A stretch of DNA of 64,000 bases from Rickettsia endosymbiont of Lasioglossum villosulum (GTDB taxonomy: Bacteria > Pseudomonadota > Alphaproteobacteria > Rickettsiales > Rickettsiaceae). A program made the translations under genes and the position numbers. The notes under the pieces were generated by a model that saw only the letters and a program-made list of their open reading frames with translations, was not told the origin of the DNA and searched no databases. Below are positions 10,253 through 21,164 of the stretch, piece after piece. Location: the NCBI RefSeq assembly GCF_964026455.1, contig NZ_OZ032152.1, forward strand, positions 186,001 through 250,000, given 5' to 3'. Positions within the stretch are counted from its first letter, which is position 1. Each line of letters begins with the position of its first letter.

Positions 10253-10976
10253 ATGAAAAAATTATATGTAGCATTATTAACTATAATACTAAGTAGTAGT
10301 GTTTATGCTAATAGTCCTCATAACCTTTTTAAAACCGCTCAATATATATTTGGTATTAACTTACATGGTATAATCCATATTGGAGCATTTTATGGTGGTG
10401 AAAAAGACTTTTATAAGACTCTAAATATAGAAAATGTATTGTGGATTGAGGCTGATCCAGATACATACAAAAAATTATTAGAAAATGTTAAGCCCAATGG
10501 TACTACATGTATAGCAGAAAACTTTGCTGTTACAAATGAAAATGGAATTACTAAATTTCATAGAACTAATAATGGGCAGTCTAGCTCTTTATTAGAGTTA
10601 AATTTACATAAAGTTATTCATCCAGATGTTTTGTTTAAAGAAACTATAGAGGTAACTCAAAAGCGATTAGATACATATTTTCAGGAATCGCAATATGATG
10701 TAAAAAAATATAATGTTATTTTAATAGATGTTCAAGGAGCTGAATTATTAGCTTTGCAGGGAGCGGTAAACACTTTAAAAACGATTGATTGTATAATAGC
10801 GGAGGTTAATTATGCGGAGTTGTATACAAATGGAACAAATAATATGGGATTTAGATAAATTTCTTGCTGATCAAGGGTTTTTAAGAATTGATACTGTTTC
10901 TGCAACATGTGGATGGGGTGATGCACTTTATATTAAAAGAAATTTATTATTAAAACATTCTGATTCTGTAAAATAA
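10253..10976 (+). pseudogene. FkbM-family methyltransferase with signal peptide, frameshifted
   Basis: The open frame 10253-10858 encodes 201 residues: a signal peptide (MKKLYVALLTIILSSSVYA), the SAM-binding region IHIGAFYGGEKDF, and the FkbM signature VILIDVQGAELLALQGA. It ends in TNGTNNMGFR. Shifting by one base near 10830 opens a frame that restores a plausible C-terminus (EQIIWDLDKFLADQGF, ending ALYIKRN) to a stop at 10974-10976. The whole would be about 240 residues. FkbM enzymes O-methylate sugars or other small groups. An exported one is unusual because SAM is cytosolic. The frameshift could be real decay or a sequencing error. Confidence 0.8.
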
Positions 10977-11058
10977 ATTAAAAGCAGTGTACTCTCGTTA
11001 TTAAAAAATTGACAACGATGCTTCCATATACCAATTATGTACTTTGCGGGCAAAAATC

Positions 11059-11111
11059 TGCATAAGGAGCAAAGACTTATTTTATTATAAAGTGTTGCTC
11101 TTTCTTATGCC
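11059..11111 (-). terminator. possible terminator of the RhuM-Fic gene
   Basis: A long stem pairs CATAAG (11061-11066) and GAGCAA (11067-11072) with TTGCTC (11095-11100) and CTTATG (11104-11109). Read on the minus strand, the stem is followed by CAGATTTTTG. It lies about 40 bases past the end of the Fic gene. The rest of 10977-11147 shows nothing else I can support. Confidence 0.4.
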
Positions 11112-11147
11112 TACATGATAGCTCATAAAATATATTTTTAGCACAAA

Positions 11148-12155
11148 CTAATCACTTATGAGATTCATAATTAAGTTTATCATTAGCTCTTTTTGTTTAG
11201 GATCGCTTTCAGCAATAAGTAACGCCATTGAGATCATAGTATTAACCCCAACATTTTTTGTGCCAATTTTGGCTTTAGTAAGATAAATTAAAAAAAGTAG
11301 GCATCCTATTCGTTTATTGCCATCGTTAAACGGATGATCTTTTATTATGAAATATAATAAATGAGCTGCTTTCTCTTCTGCAGAATTATATAAAGATTTA
11401 CCATCAAAAGTTTGGTCAATATTACCTAAAATTGCTTTTAAGCTACTACCTCTTTCAGCTCCAAATAAGTTACTTATCTCTGAATCCATTTGTTTGCTTA
11501 ATTCTTGCTTTAACTTCATAATTGCTTCTAAAGATTCTTGATAGGTCAATAATTCATTACTTTCTGATTGTAATTTGATTGGTGGATTTAGCTTGTCTTC
11601 GTCATATTTAATTAATATATCCCAAGTTTTAGAATAATTTTTAATAAGATTAATTAACTCTTGTCCTGTACTATTTACTAAATTCTGATTTATTAAAGTA
11701 TTTGTTAGAAGTTCTACCGTTTGATGTAGTTGATTTAATCTTTTTTGAGTGATTTTATCATGATTAATATTATAGCCTTTAATCAGATATTCTTTAAGCA
11801 AGTTAGTAGCCCATTTTCTAAAAGCTATACCTCTCTTAGAATTTACCCGATACCCTACTGATATTATCATGTCTAAATTATAATATTTGGTATTATATAT
11901 TTTATCATCTAAAGCAGTATGTGCAAAATTTGCACATACTGTATTATCTAATTCTCTATCACTGAGAATTTTATTAATATGCTTTGTGATAACTGTTCTA
12001 TCTCTATCAAAAAGTTTAGCTAATTGGTTTTGGGTTAACCAAACTGTATCATTATATAATTGTACATCAACATTAACTTCCCCATTCTCGTCTTGGTAAA
12101 TTACTAACTGACTTTCTGCTGCTTTATTTATACTCATACTAGGTTCTGTAAACAT
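11148..12155 (-). CDS. RhuM/Fic-domain protein (putative AMP-transferase)
   Basis: 335 residues with two parts. The N-terminal about 160 residues match the RhuM virulence-protein family (VWLTQNQLAKLFDRDRTVITKHI, then YNLDMIISVGYRVNS and RGIAFRKWATN), which looks DNA-binding. The C-terminal part is a Fic/DOC domain with a complete active motif HPFNDGNKR at residues 274-282. Fic enzymes usually transfer AMP from ATP to hydroxyl groups of target proteins; the intact His and Arg suggest activity. There is no neighbouring partner gene. In bacteria this fusion is annotated as a death-on-curing or virulence protein; whether it acts on bacterial or host targets is unknown. Confidence 0.85.
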   Translation of the reverse strand: MFTEPSMSINKAAESQLVIYQDENGEVNVDVQLYNDTVWLTQNQLAKLFDRDRTVITKHINKILSDRELDNTVCANFAHTALDDKIYNTKYYNLDMIISVGYRVNSKRGIAFRKWATNLLKEYLIKGYNINHDKITQKRLNQLHQTVELLTNTLINQNLVNSTGQELINLIKNYSKTWDILIKYDEDKLNPPIKLQSESNELLTYQESLEAIMKLKQELSKQMDSEISNLFGAERGSSLKAILGNIDQTFDGKSLYNSAEEKAAHLLYFIIKDHPFNDGNKRIGCLLFLIYLTKAKIGTKNVGVNTMISMALLIAESDPKQKELMINLIMNLISD

Positions 12156-12268
12156 TTCTCATTAATTTAATTTTAGTTCTTTGCAGCTAGCAGTTATAAG
12201 ATTTTTTTGAAGTAATTACAACCTTTACTTTAATTTTTTTAAAAAATATGAATCGTAAGTAGAAACAT

Positions 12269-14362
<2,094 letters not shown>

Positions 14363-14429
14363 TTAGCTTATACTTCAAACGATCTTATAGGTATGATTCG
14401 AAAAGCCTACTCAGTGTCATCTAGTTGCT

Positions 14430-14610
14430 TGACCAGCGTTATTGCATGACGCCTCAATCGTCATTGCGAACGAACGAAGTGAGTGTGGCAATCCAGAAAA
14501 ATAATAAAAAAATGCTAATTTATAGCATTTTTTAATTGGATTGCTTCGTCAATTACTTCGTAATTTCTTTAGCTCAGACGGAAAAATAGAGCCATGCAAC
14601 AACGCCGATC
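14430..14610. repeat. RPE-type palindromic element between ligA and phd
   Basis: CGTCATTGCGAACGAACGAAG opens the element near 14458. The centre pairs AAATGCTAATTTATAGCATTTTT, and the far end reads ATTGCTTCGTCAATTACTTCG then CAGACGG. The outer ends GCGTTATTGCATGACG and GAGCCATGCAACAACGCC are roughly inverted copies. The right edge abuts the stop codon of the antitoxin-like gene. Confidence 0.75.
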
Positions 14611-14814
14611 CTATAGATCAATTATATCACCTGTTATTTTAGCTTTACCTTTCATTATGCCTATTATAGAGTTTTTAGATTTTTCTAAAGGTTCTAATTT
14701 TGCAATCGGTATATTTTTTTTTGTAATAATTACGGATTGATGAGTTTTGTGTAGATCTTCAATTATTTCTAAGCAATGTGATTGAAAATCGTCAATAGCC
14801 ACTTTGTTAGACAT
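14611..14814 (-). CDS. orphan Phd/YefM-type antitoxin, clipped C-terminus
   Basis: A 67-residue protein starting MSNKVAIDDFQSHCLEIIEDL, continuing VIITKKNIPIAKLEPL: the N-terminal DNA-binding fold of Phd/YefM antitoxins of type II toxin-antitoxin systems. Relatives usually continue with a toxin-binding tail ending near a conserved IxWEA-like segment. Here the protein stops at GDIIDL, right where a palindromic repeat begins, and no toxin gene follows. It is most likely a remnant of a VapBC/Phd-Doc-like locus with some residual DNA-binding ability. Confidence 0.7.
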   Translation of the reverse strand: MSNKVAIDDFQSHCLEIIEDLHKTHQSVIITKKNIPIAKLEPLEKSKNSIIGIMKGKAKITGDIIDL

Positions 14815-14873
14815 ATATAATCTGTTACGTTAAACTTATATTATATCATATAAATATGTAAAAGGATAAAAGA

Positions 14874-16904
14874 TTATTTGAAATTTTTTTCTTCTTTTTT
14901 TCTAAGCAATCCAATCAAGAAACCGCTAACAGTAATGAATACTCCGAGCCAGATAAAGCTCATCATCGGTTTATAATATATTTTAGCATGAATTATATCG
15001 CCGTCTATATTGCTTAAGACAGTGTAAAGATCATATAGTAAATAAGAATATATATCGCTTTCTTGTGACAAGCCTTTCTCGACTATATAAAGCCTATTTT
15101 CTGGTTTTAATATGGTTATGTTATGGTTGTTATCCTCAAGCCAAAATTCAGCGATTTGCCTATAGTAATTTTTGCCTTGGGCGAACTTAACATTTTGCAA
15201 AGTTACTTTAAACTCATTAAATTTTGTACTTGTGCCAACGCTGCCGGTAAAGTCCATTTCACTTTGCAATAATGCATTCATAGTAATACTAAAAGCGATC
15301 AGTGCAAAGCCGAAATGCCCAAGGATCATGCTAGCAGTACTTGCTTTTAAAGATTGTCTAAAATAATTGGTTTTGACTATAAAATATAAAATGTTATGTA
15401 GCATTAAGAAGATAGAGGCGATCGTAGTTAAAACAGATATGACCCTAAAATTTACCCTAAGCGATATTAGATATGTTATTATTAAAGATAATATTAGGAT
15501 AATAATATGTTTCTTAATTGAGCTTTTAGTAGTAAATAATCCGATAGTGAAAAGAATAGGTATAACGAAAATAAGAAAATTATTAATAAAGAATCTCTCA
15601 TCGATAATAATAGGTTTATCGTCAAATAAAGAATAAGCTAAAGGATAAAGTGTGGCGGATATTAATACGATAAGGCTTAGAAAGAAAAGAGTGTTACCGA
15701 TGGTTATACCCGTCATTGCGAAGCCACAATAGTGGCTGTGGCAATCTCGGACAACCTCCTGAGATTGCTTCGTCAATGCTAATGCACCTCCTCGCAGTGA
15801 CAGCATAGCATACAACCCCAAAGCACCAATACCCATAATCAAAAATATAACAAGTAAATATATACCTCGCTCAGGTGAGAATGCAAAAGAGTGGATTGAG
15901 GTAATAAAACCAGATCGGACTAAAAAAGTACTGAATATTACTAATAAAAAAGTAACAATTGACAAAATCGACGTCCAGTTTTGCATATTTCCGGTTCTTG
16001 TCATGACTATTATAGAATGGTGCAGCATGATTCCGGATAGCCATGGAAATAGCGAAATATTTTCAACAGGATCGAAGAACCAGAATCCTCCCCAACCGAG
16101 TTCTCTATACGCCCACCATGAACCAAGAGCTATGCCGATTGTGGTAAATAAAATACCGATATTGGAGAATGTTTTAAGGAGGCTTATGTCATTCCCGCGA
16201 AAGCGGGAATCCAGTAAATAATTTGCAAAAGAACTGGATTCCCGCTTTCGCGGGAATGACATAGAGGAGCGGGATGACACTAACATTGCACAAACAATAG
16301 TAAATGGTACTACGTAGCTGACATAACCTAAATAAAGTAGAGGAGGGTGGATGCTTAGAGCGATATCTTGCAGCATCGGGTTTAGCCCCAGTCCTTCCTT
16401 AGGAGTAAAGGAAAATGTATTAAACGGATTAGAAGTGAAATAAATAAAGCTGCTAAAAAGTAGTTGTATAACTGACAGGATAATAATAGGTAATTTTTTA
16501 TCTTCTTGGTTTTTAATTAGGAAGATATAACAGCAACTAACAATTTGTAATAAAGTAAACCATAATAATATTGAACCCTCATGGCTCGACCAACTACCGG
16601 CTATTTTATATATTAACGGCTTTAATGTACTGGAGTTTAAGAAAACATTTTGCAAAGAAAAGTCAGAAACAATAAAAGCATACACCAAGGTACAGAAAGC
16701 GAGCAGGGTGCATAAGATAGCGGTGTAGAAACAAATGTCATACCGCAACGTCATTGCGAGGAGAGGCAAAGCATCGACGCGGCAATCTCGTAAAGTTTTC
16801 TGAGATTGCCACGCTCCTTTTAGTCGCTCGCAATGACGAATGACAAGTGACAAGCCACTTAAGCACATAATAGCAATGAGGAAAAAATTACCAATTTCAC
16901 TCAC
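14874..16904 (-). CDS. ccmF: cytochrome c maturation heme lyase CcmF with three in-frame repeat insertions
   Basis: Multi-spanning membrane protein of the cytochrome c maturation system that attaches heme to apocytochrome c in the periplasm. The CcmF core is clear: AGSWSSHEGSILLW near residue 103 (WWD-domain precursor), HPPLLYLGYV, GWGGFWFFDPVENISLFPWL (the WWD-type heme-handling motif) and LVRSGFITSIHSFA. Three stretches are foreign to the family: residues about 23-52 (RHCERLKGAWQS...), about 215-239 (SFPRKRES...) and about 368-398 (LRGGALALTKQS...). Each corresponds to a palindromic repeat inserted in frame. The gene overlaps the next upstream gene by 8 bases. The frame is intact, so a functional product is likely, with repeats in loops or at the first membrane segment. 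Confidence 0.92.
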   Translation of the reverse strand: MSEIGNFFLIAIMCLSGLSLVIRHCERLKGAWQSQKTLRDCRVDALPLLAMTLRYDICFYTAILCTLLAFCTLVYAFIVSDFSLQNVFLNSSTLKPLIYKIAGSWSSHEGSILLWFTLLQIVSCCYIFLIKNQEDKKLPIIILSVIQLLFSSFIYFTSNPFNTFSFTPKEGLGLNPMLQDIALSIHPPLLYLGYVSYVVPFTIVCAMLVSSRSSMSFPRKRESSSFANYLLDSRFRGNDISLLKTFSNIGILFTTIGIALGSWWAYRELGWGGFWFFDPVENISLFPWLSGIMLHHSIIVMTRTGNMQNWTSILSIVTFLLVIFSTFLVRSGFITSIHSFAFSPERGIYLLVIFLIMGIGALGLYAMLSLRGGALALTKQSQEVVRDCHSHYCGFAMTGITIGNTLFFLSLIVLISATLYPLAYSLFDDKPIIIDERFFINNFLIFVIPILFTIGLFTTKSSIKKHIIILILSLIITYLISLRVNFRVISVLTTIASIFLMLHNILYFIVKTNYFRQSLKASTASMILGHFGFALIAFSITMNALLQSEMDFTGSVGTSTKFNEFKVTLQNVKFAQGKNYYRQIAEFWLEDNNHNITILKPENRLYIVEKGLSQESDIYSYLLYDLYTVLSNIDGDIIHAKIYYKPMMSFIWLGVFITVSGFLIGLLRKKEEKNFK
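15711..15801. repeat. in-frame RPE copy inside ccmF (third)
   Basis: The 91-bp element starts CGTCATTGCGAAGCC and ends CTCGCAGTGAC, with an internal GGCAATCTC/GAGATTGC pair. It adds about 30 residues (368-398) to CcmF without breaking the frame. Confidence 0.85.
16188..16260. repeat. in-frame RPE copy inside ccmF (second, a different family)
   Basis: GTCATTCCCGCGAAAGCGGG at the left is matched by its inverse CCCGCTTTCGCGGGAATGAC at the right: 20-base arms around a 33-base centre. It adds residues about 215-239 (SFPRKRESS...DSRFRGND) to CcmF. Confidence 0.9.
16749..16838. repeat. in-frame RPE copy inside ccmF (first)
   Basis: A 90-bp element, CGTCATTGCGAGGAG... to ...GCTCGCAATGACG, falling at residues 23-52, just after the first hydrophobic segment of CcmF. 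Confidence 0.85.
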
Positions 16905-18171
16905 TGTCTGATATTTCCTCTATGGTAGGTAATATGATAATTCTTAAGCTATCGATTTTATTAGCGATTTTCTTTAAAATTATTATTTTGAAGTTAAATA
17001 ACTCAATTACTTCGCCTCGATTTGGAATTCTAGCAATTTTATGGATTATTAACCCTGCTATAGTATTTGCATCATCATCCGGTAAGTTCCAATCAAGTTC
17101 TCGATTAACATCTCTAATAGTCGTGGTACCTTTTATAACATATTCAGTATCAGATTTTTTAATAATTTCATCACTATGCCTATCATGTTCATCAGTGATA
17201 GGACCAACTATTTCCTCTATAACATCTTCAAGAGTAATGATGCCTTGCAAATCCCCATATTCATCGACAACACAAGCAAAATGGTTATTACGCTCTCTGA
17301 AAGCATTTAGCTGATCTACAACAAGTGCATTTTCGGGAATAAACCATGGAGGTGTTAAAAGCTCATTAATATTAATCTTCTTTTGATCGTTATTATGTTC
17401 ATAAAGCGATTTCAGCAAATCTTTTAAATTTAAAATACCGATTATATTATCTCGATTATCTTTCCATAAAGGTATACGTGTATGAGAACTTGATAACAAG
17501 GTTTTAATTATTACCTCGCTAGGTAGATCAATATTAATAGCTATAATATTACTCCTATGAGTCATAATTTCCGATACCGTCATATTACGTATATCTAAAA
17601 TTCCGCCAAGCATATTACGATCGGTTTTATATACGCCGCCCTCTTGATGGTAATGCTCAATTACGCCTCTAACTTCCTCAGTACCGGATATTTGAGGATT
17701 TAAATTAATGTGGAATATGAAACAAAATATCCTTGTAATGTAATCAAGAGCAATATTAATAGGTTTAAAAAGCTTTAGAAAAATTACAATTGTTGAAGCC
17801 ATTTTAAGAGCTAATTGCTCAGCTTTGGCAACAGCTATGGCTTTAGGTACTACTTCAGCAAAAACAATAATTATAAAAGCCATGACGGCAGAAGCAACCA
17901 AAGGACCATTATCACCAAGAAAGCTGATAAATAAAGTAGTCGCAATAGTAGTACAAACAGTGTTGATTAAACTATTACCGATTAGCAAAGTTCCAATTAC
18001 TTTTTCTTTTTTCTTCAAAACCTGTAAAACAGTCTTAGCACGCTTGTCGCCAGCAATCTTAAGTTTATGAATCTTCCCAGGGGAAGAAGCAGTAATAGCA
18101 GTTTCGGTAGCAGCAAATAATGCAGATAAGGCGATCATTATTATAATAATGATCACAAATATAGTGGTCAT
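16897..18171 (-). CDS. CNNM/HlyC-CorC family membrane protein (DUF21-CBS-CorC)
   Basis: 424 residues. The N-terminal DUF21 domain has four hydrophobic spans within about 1-150 (ATETAITASSPGKIHKL, then FAEVVPKAIAVAKAE). A CBS pair follows at about 195-320 (MTHRSNIIAINID; FACVVDEYGDLQGIITLEDVIEEIVG), then a C-terminal CorC_HlyC domain. The family is linked to Mg2+/Co2+ transport; smaller soluble rickettsial relatives are called hemolysin C (TlyC), but this one has the full membrane domain. Its last codons overlap the start of ccmF by 8 bases, so the two may be co-transcribed. Confidence 0.88.
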   Translation of the reverse strand: MTTIFVIIIIIMIALSALFAATETAITASSPGKIHKLKIAGDKRAKTVLQVLKKKEKVIGTLLIGNSLINTVCTTIATTLFISFLGDNGPLVASAVMAFIIIVFAEVVPKAIAVAKAEQLALKMASTIVIFLKLFKPINIALDYITRIFCFIFHINLNPQISGTEEVRGVIEHYHQEGGVYKTDRNMLGGILDIRNMTVSEIMTHRSNIIAINIDLPSEVIIKTLLSSSHTRIPLWKDNRDNIIGILNLKDLLKSLYEHNNDQKKININELLTPPWFIPENALVVDQLNAFRERNNHFACVVDEYGDLQGIITLEDVIEEIVGPITDEHDRHSDEIIKKSDTEYVIKGTTTIRDVNRELDWNLPDDDANTIAGLIIHKIARIPNRGEVIELFNFKIIILKKIANKIDSLRIIILPTIEEISDSE

Positions 18172-18297
18172 TTGATGTTAAATTATAAAATTAACTATAA
18201 GTAATTATATTAGGAATTAAGCATTTTGCCTAATCTTTTTTGCATGCTTATTTTATTTGAAAAATTGGTGGTAAAGTTTTAGCTTTCAAAATTATAA

Positions 18298-20443
18298 TCA
18301 ACGTCGTATAGATGAGTCTCTTGTTTTTTGGCTCTTAATCATATCTTGGAATGTAGTATTCGATACGTTATTATTTGTTTTTATCTGTTGCCCGAGCCAT
18401 TGAGCATCTTGTTTAAACATAGCGTCAGTTAATATCTGGGCGTGGTGTTCTCTTAATCTTAGTCCTTTTTCGCCTTTAGATTGTTCTGTGGAAAGTATTT
18501 CTTGCCCTTTAGCAATCTTGATACCATTATCTACAGTAAAAACACCACAAGCTGATTGATCGGTTTGTTGCTTCGTCTGCTCATCAATTATAATCGGCTT
18601 ATTAGGAAGATTTCTTAAAGTTTTATCTATTAATTTCGGTAATTTCTGACCATCATAATTAATAGAGTTACCTAGTGAATCGTTAAAAGTTAATATTATT
18701 TGGTTATCTTTTTTGTTATATTTAGCTACTAAAACTGTCCAATGACCATAACCCATCTCAACAGGGATAACAGCAGCTTCTTTTCCATTATCTTTTATAT
18801 CTTTAGTGGCTCTATTTAAAATATCTTCATTAATTTGTTGTTGAGCTTCTCCTCCTCTGATTAAATCATTTTTTAGCTTTTCACGTTCTGCATCTGAAAG
18901 TTTGAGTATTTCTTCCCTCTTCTTAGCATCACCTAATAATTTGAGTTCGTTCTGTTTTATCGGGAATAAGATTAGCAATCTTTATTGTGTCTTGAACCTC
19001 AGCTAAAATTTCATTCTTCTCTTCGCCTTTTGCTGTATAATCTTTAAGCATTTCTTCTGTTATAACTGTATTACGAAAAGTTATAGCTGGTTGCACTGAA
19101 AACTTTTTTTCATCTAGTTGTGCTGTTAAAAGATGCGTAATCTCATTTTCAGTATACCAATAATCTTTATTTTTTACATTTCTAATATTTTCTTCAGATA
19201 TTTCATATTTAAAATCGTTTATATTGAAACTATTACTCATGTTAGGAGGATTTGCAGGAGCGTTATCTGATATCATTGCTTTATAAGCTTGCTCTGTCAT
19301 ACCAACTTTTTTCCAATCTTTTTGTGAGGAATTAGCATTAATTTGTTGTGCAGCTTGTTGCTGTGTTGCCGCTAAAGTTGGCGTAGTTTTTTCTTGTATT
19401 TGCTCCTTTGGTAATTTAATTAACTCTGCTTCTGTTTTTGTCGTAGGTTGTGGTTGAGGGGGTTGAGCTTCTTCTTTTGTACCAAAGTAACTAGTTATTA
19501 CACTTTTAAAATAGTTAAAGACTCTTCTAAAAAAACTTGGCTGTTCTGGCTGTTTAGTTTCATATGATATGGTCGGTTCTTTTTTTGTATTATCAGGAAT
19601 ATTTTTCATAATTTGCTCTCTATCGAAATTAAAATCTATAGGATTTACTTCGGATTTTCCTAAATCTTTTTGAAATTGCCGTGATATTTGAGATACGTAT
19701 TTTTTTAAATTTTCAGCAGCATTATTTGGATCTTTTAAAATTTCGGTAATTTCAAGTTTAAGACCATAAATTTGATCTTCAGAAGTAATACCAAATTTAG
19801 CCGTTATAAGATTTGCTGCTTGATCTAAGGATAAGGGCCAAGTTTTTACAATTACTCTTCCTCCTTGATTTTTAGTTGTTTTTATCAGCTTGTCTAATTC
19901 TGCTTTGTCAGGTATAGCACCGGAAAGTAATTTATTAACTTTTTTATCATCAGCAAGGTTGTTAAAAACCGATAACACGGAATCTATATCTGTAATAGTA
20001 GTAGCTTTACCTCTATTTATTGTATTTTCATTTATAGCAAGCTCCTTATCTTGCTCATTTGCAAAAAATACATGGCTGGTTTTTGTAAAAAGTTCTTTCC
20101 AATATGCTGCTAATGCAGGATTTTCTGCTAGTGAATTATAATGCTCGAAAGTAATAGTACTTTTTATATTTAAATTTTGTAGATTGATTAAATCTTGCAA
20201 TTTAAAAATAGGGGCTGTGTTATTGTTACTGAGCTGAACATTAAAAATAGGGCTTTTATTTTGTTCTCTAGATTCTTTAAGTATTTCTGCAAAAATACGA
20301 TCTTTATCTGGTATGCTTGATTCTTTATTAGTCTGAAGTGAGACAATTGTTGGTGGGTCTAGAACTGTTTCTTTTGATATTTTTTCTAATATTTGATTAT
20401 TACCACCAAGTAAAAGAGTAAATATGATAGGTTCAGCCATCAT
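18298..20443 (-). pseudogene. Ulp1-like (clan CE) cysteine protease, split by a frameshift
   Basis: Two overlapping frames form one gene. The first (20443 to 18929, 504 residues) has a long N-terminal region of no known family, a hydrophobic-aromatic patch (FFRRVFNYFKSVITSYF), a Pro/Gln-rich linker and the start of a protease domain (YWYTENEITHLL). The second (18978 to 18298, 226 residues, TTG start only) has the catalytic core: GHWTVL (His), FNDSLGN (Asn/Asp), DQ and SACGVF (Cys). These are the clan CE residues of Ulp1/SENP/YopJ-type enzymes that remove ubiquitin-like proteins. The frames differ by one base within 18929-18978. Such proteins are candidate host-directed effectors. Real splitting, decay or sequencing error are all possible. 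Confidence 0.8.
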
Positions 20444-20498
20444 TAACCTTTGTTAATAAAAGAGTTAATTATTATTATCCTTATTTTAAGGAGTTGGG

Positions 20499-21164
20499 TC
20501 AAGACATATTTAATGCTCCATGCTTTAACTTGTATAATTTATCCATTCTATGTGCTAATTCATGATTATGCGTTACCATTACAATAGCTGTATTTTGTTC
20601 CTTGGCTACTTTTAAAAATAAGTTAAATACTTCATTGGTAGTTTTAGGGTCTAAATTGCCTGTAGGCTCGTCTGCTAAGATAATTTTTGGCTTATTAATT
20701 AAGCTGCGTGCTATTGCGACACGTTGCTGCTCCCCTCCTGATAATTCACCTGGCATATTATGTAGCTTTTTGCCAAGATCCAAACTATTCAATATATTTT
20801 TTGCTGCTTCTATTGCTTCTTTTTGGTTAGAGCCATTAATAAGACGAGGCATAATAACGTTTTCAATTGCAGTAAAATCTTTTAATAAATGATGTTGCTG
20901 ATAAATGAAACCCAAATAATTAAGACGGATTAGATGGTTTGTTTTATACTCGTTATTTGCAATAATAACTTCGCCGTTAGTTGGTTTATCAAGCAAGCCT
21001 GCAATATGTAGTAAAGTCGATTTACCACTACCTGAAGAGCCAATTACAGCAATTAGCTCGCCCTCGTTAATATCTAAATTAAGGTCGTCTAATACTCTGA
21101 TAATAGAGTTGCCTTGCCTATAATGTTTAGAGACATTTTTTAAAGTTAGGATTTTATTACTCAT
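20499..21164 (-). CDS. lolD: lipoprotein-releasing ABC transporter ATPase LolD
   Basis: ATPase that powers release of outer-membrane lipoproteins from the inner membrane to LolA. 221 residues. It has Walker A GSSGSGKS near residue 38, the Q-loop in [10 protein letters not shown], signature [15 protein letters not shown], Walker [13 protein letters not shown] and the switch His in MVTHNHELA. The family's NLD and LLKDF-like segments set it apart from other MacB-type ATPases. It overlaps its membrane partner gene by 8 bases. Confidence 0.94.
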   Translation of the reverse strand: MSNKILTLKNVSKHYRQGNSIIRVLDDLNLDINEGELIAVIGSSGSGKSTLLHIAGLLDKPTNGEVIIANNEYKTNHLIRLNYLGFIYQQHHLLKDFTAIENVIMPRLINGSNQKEAIEAAKNILNSLDLGKKLHNMPGELSGGEQQRVAIARSLINKPKIILADEPTGNLDPKTTNEVFNLFLKVAKEQNTAIVMVTHNHELAHRMDKLYKLKHGALNMS

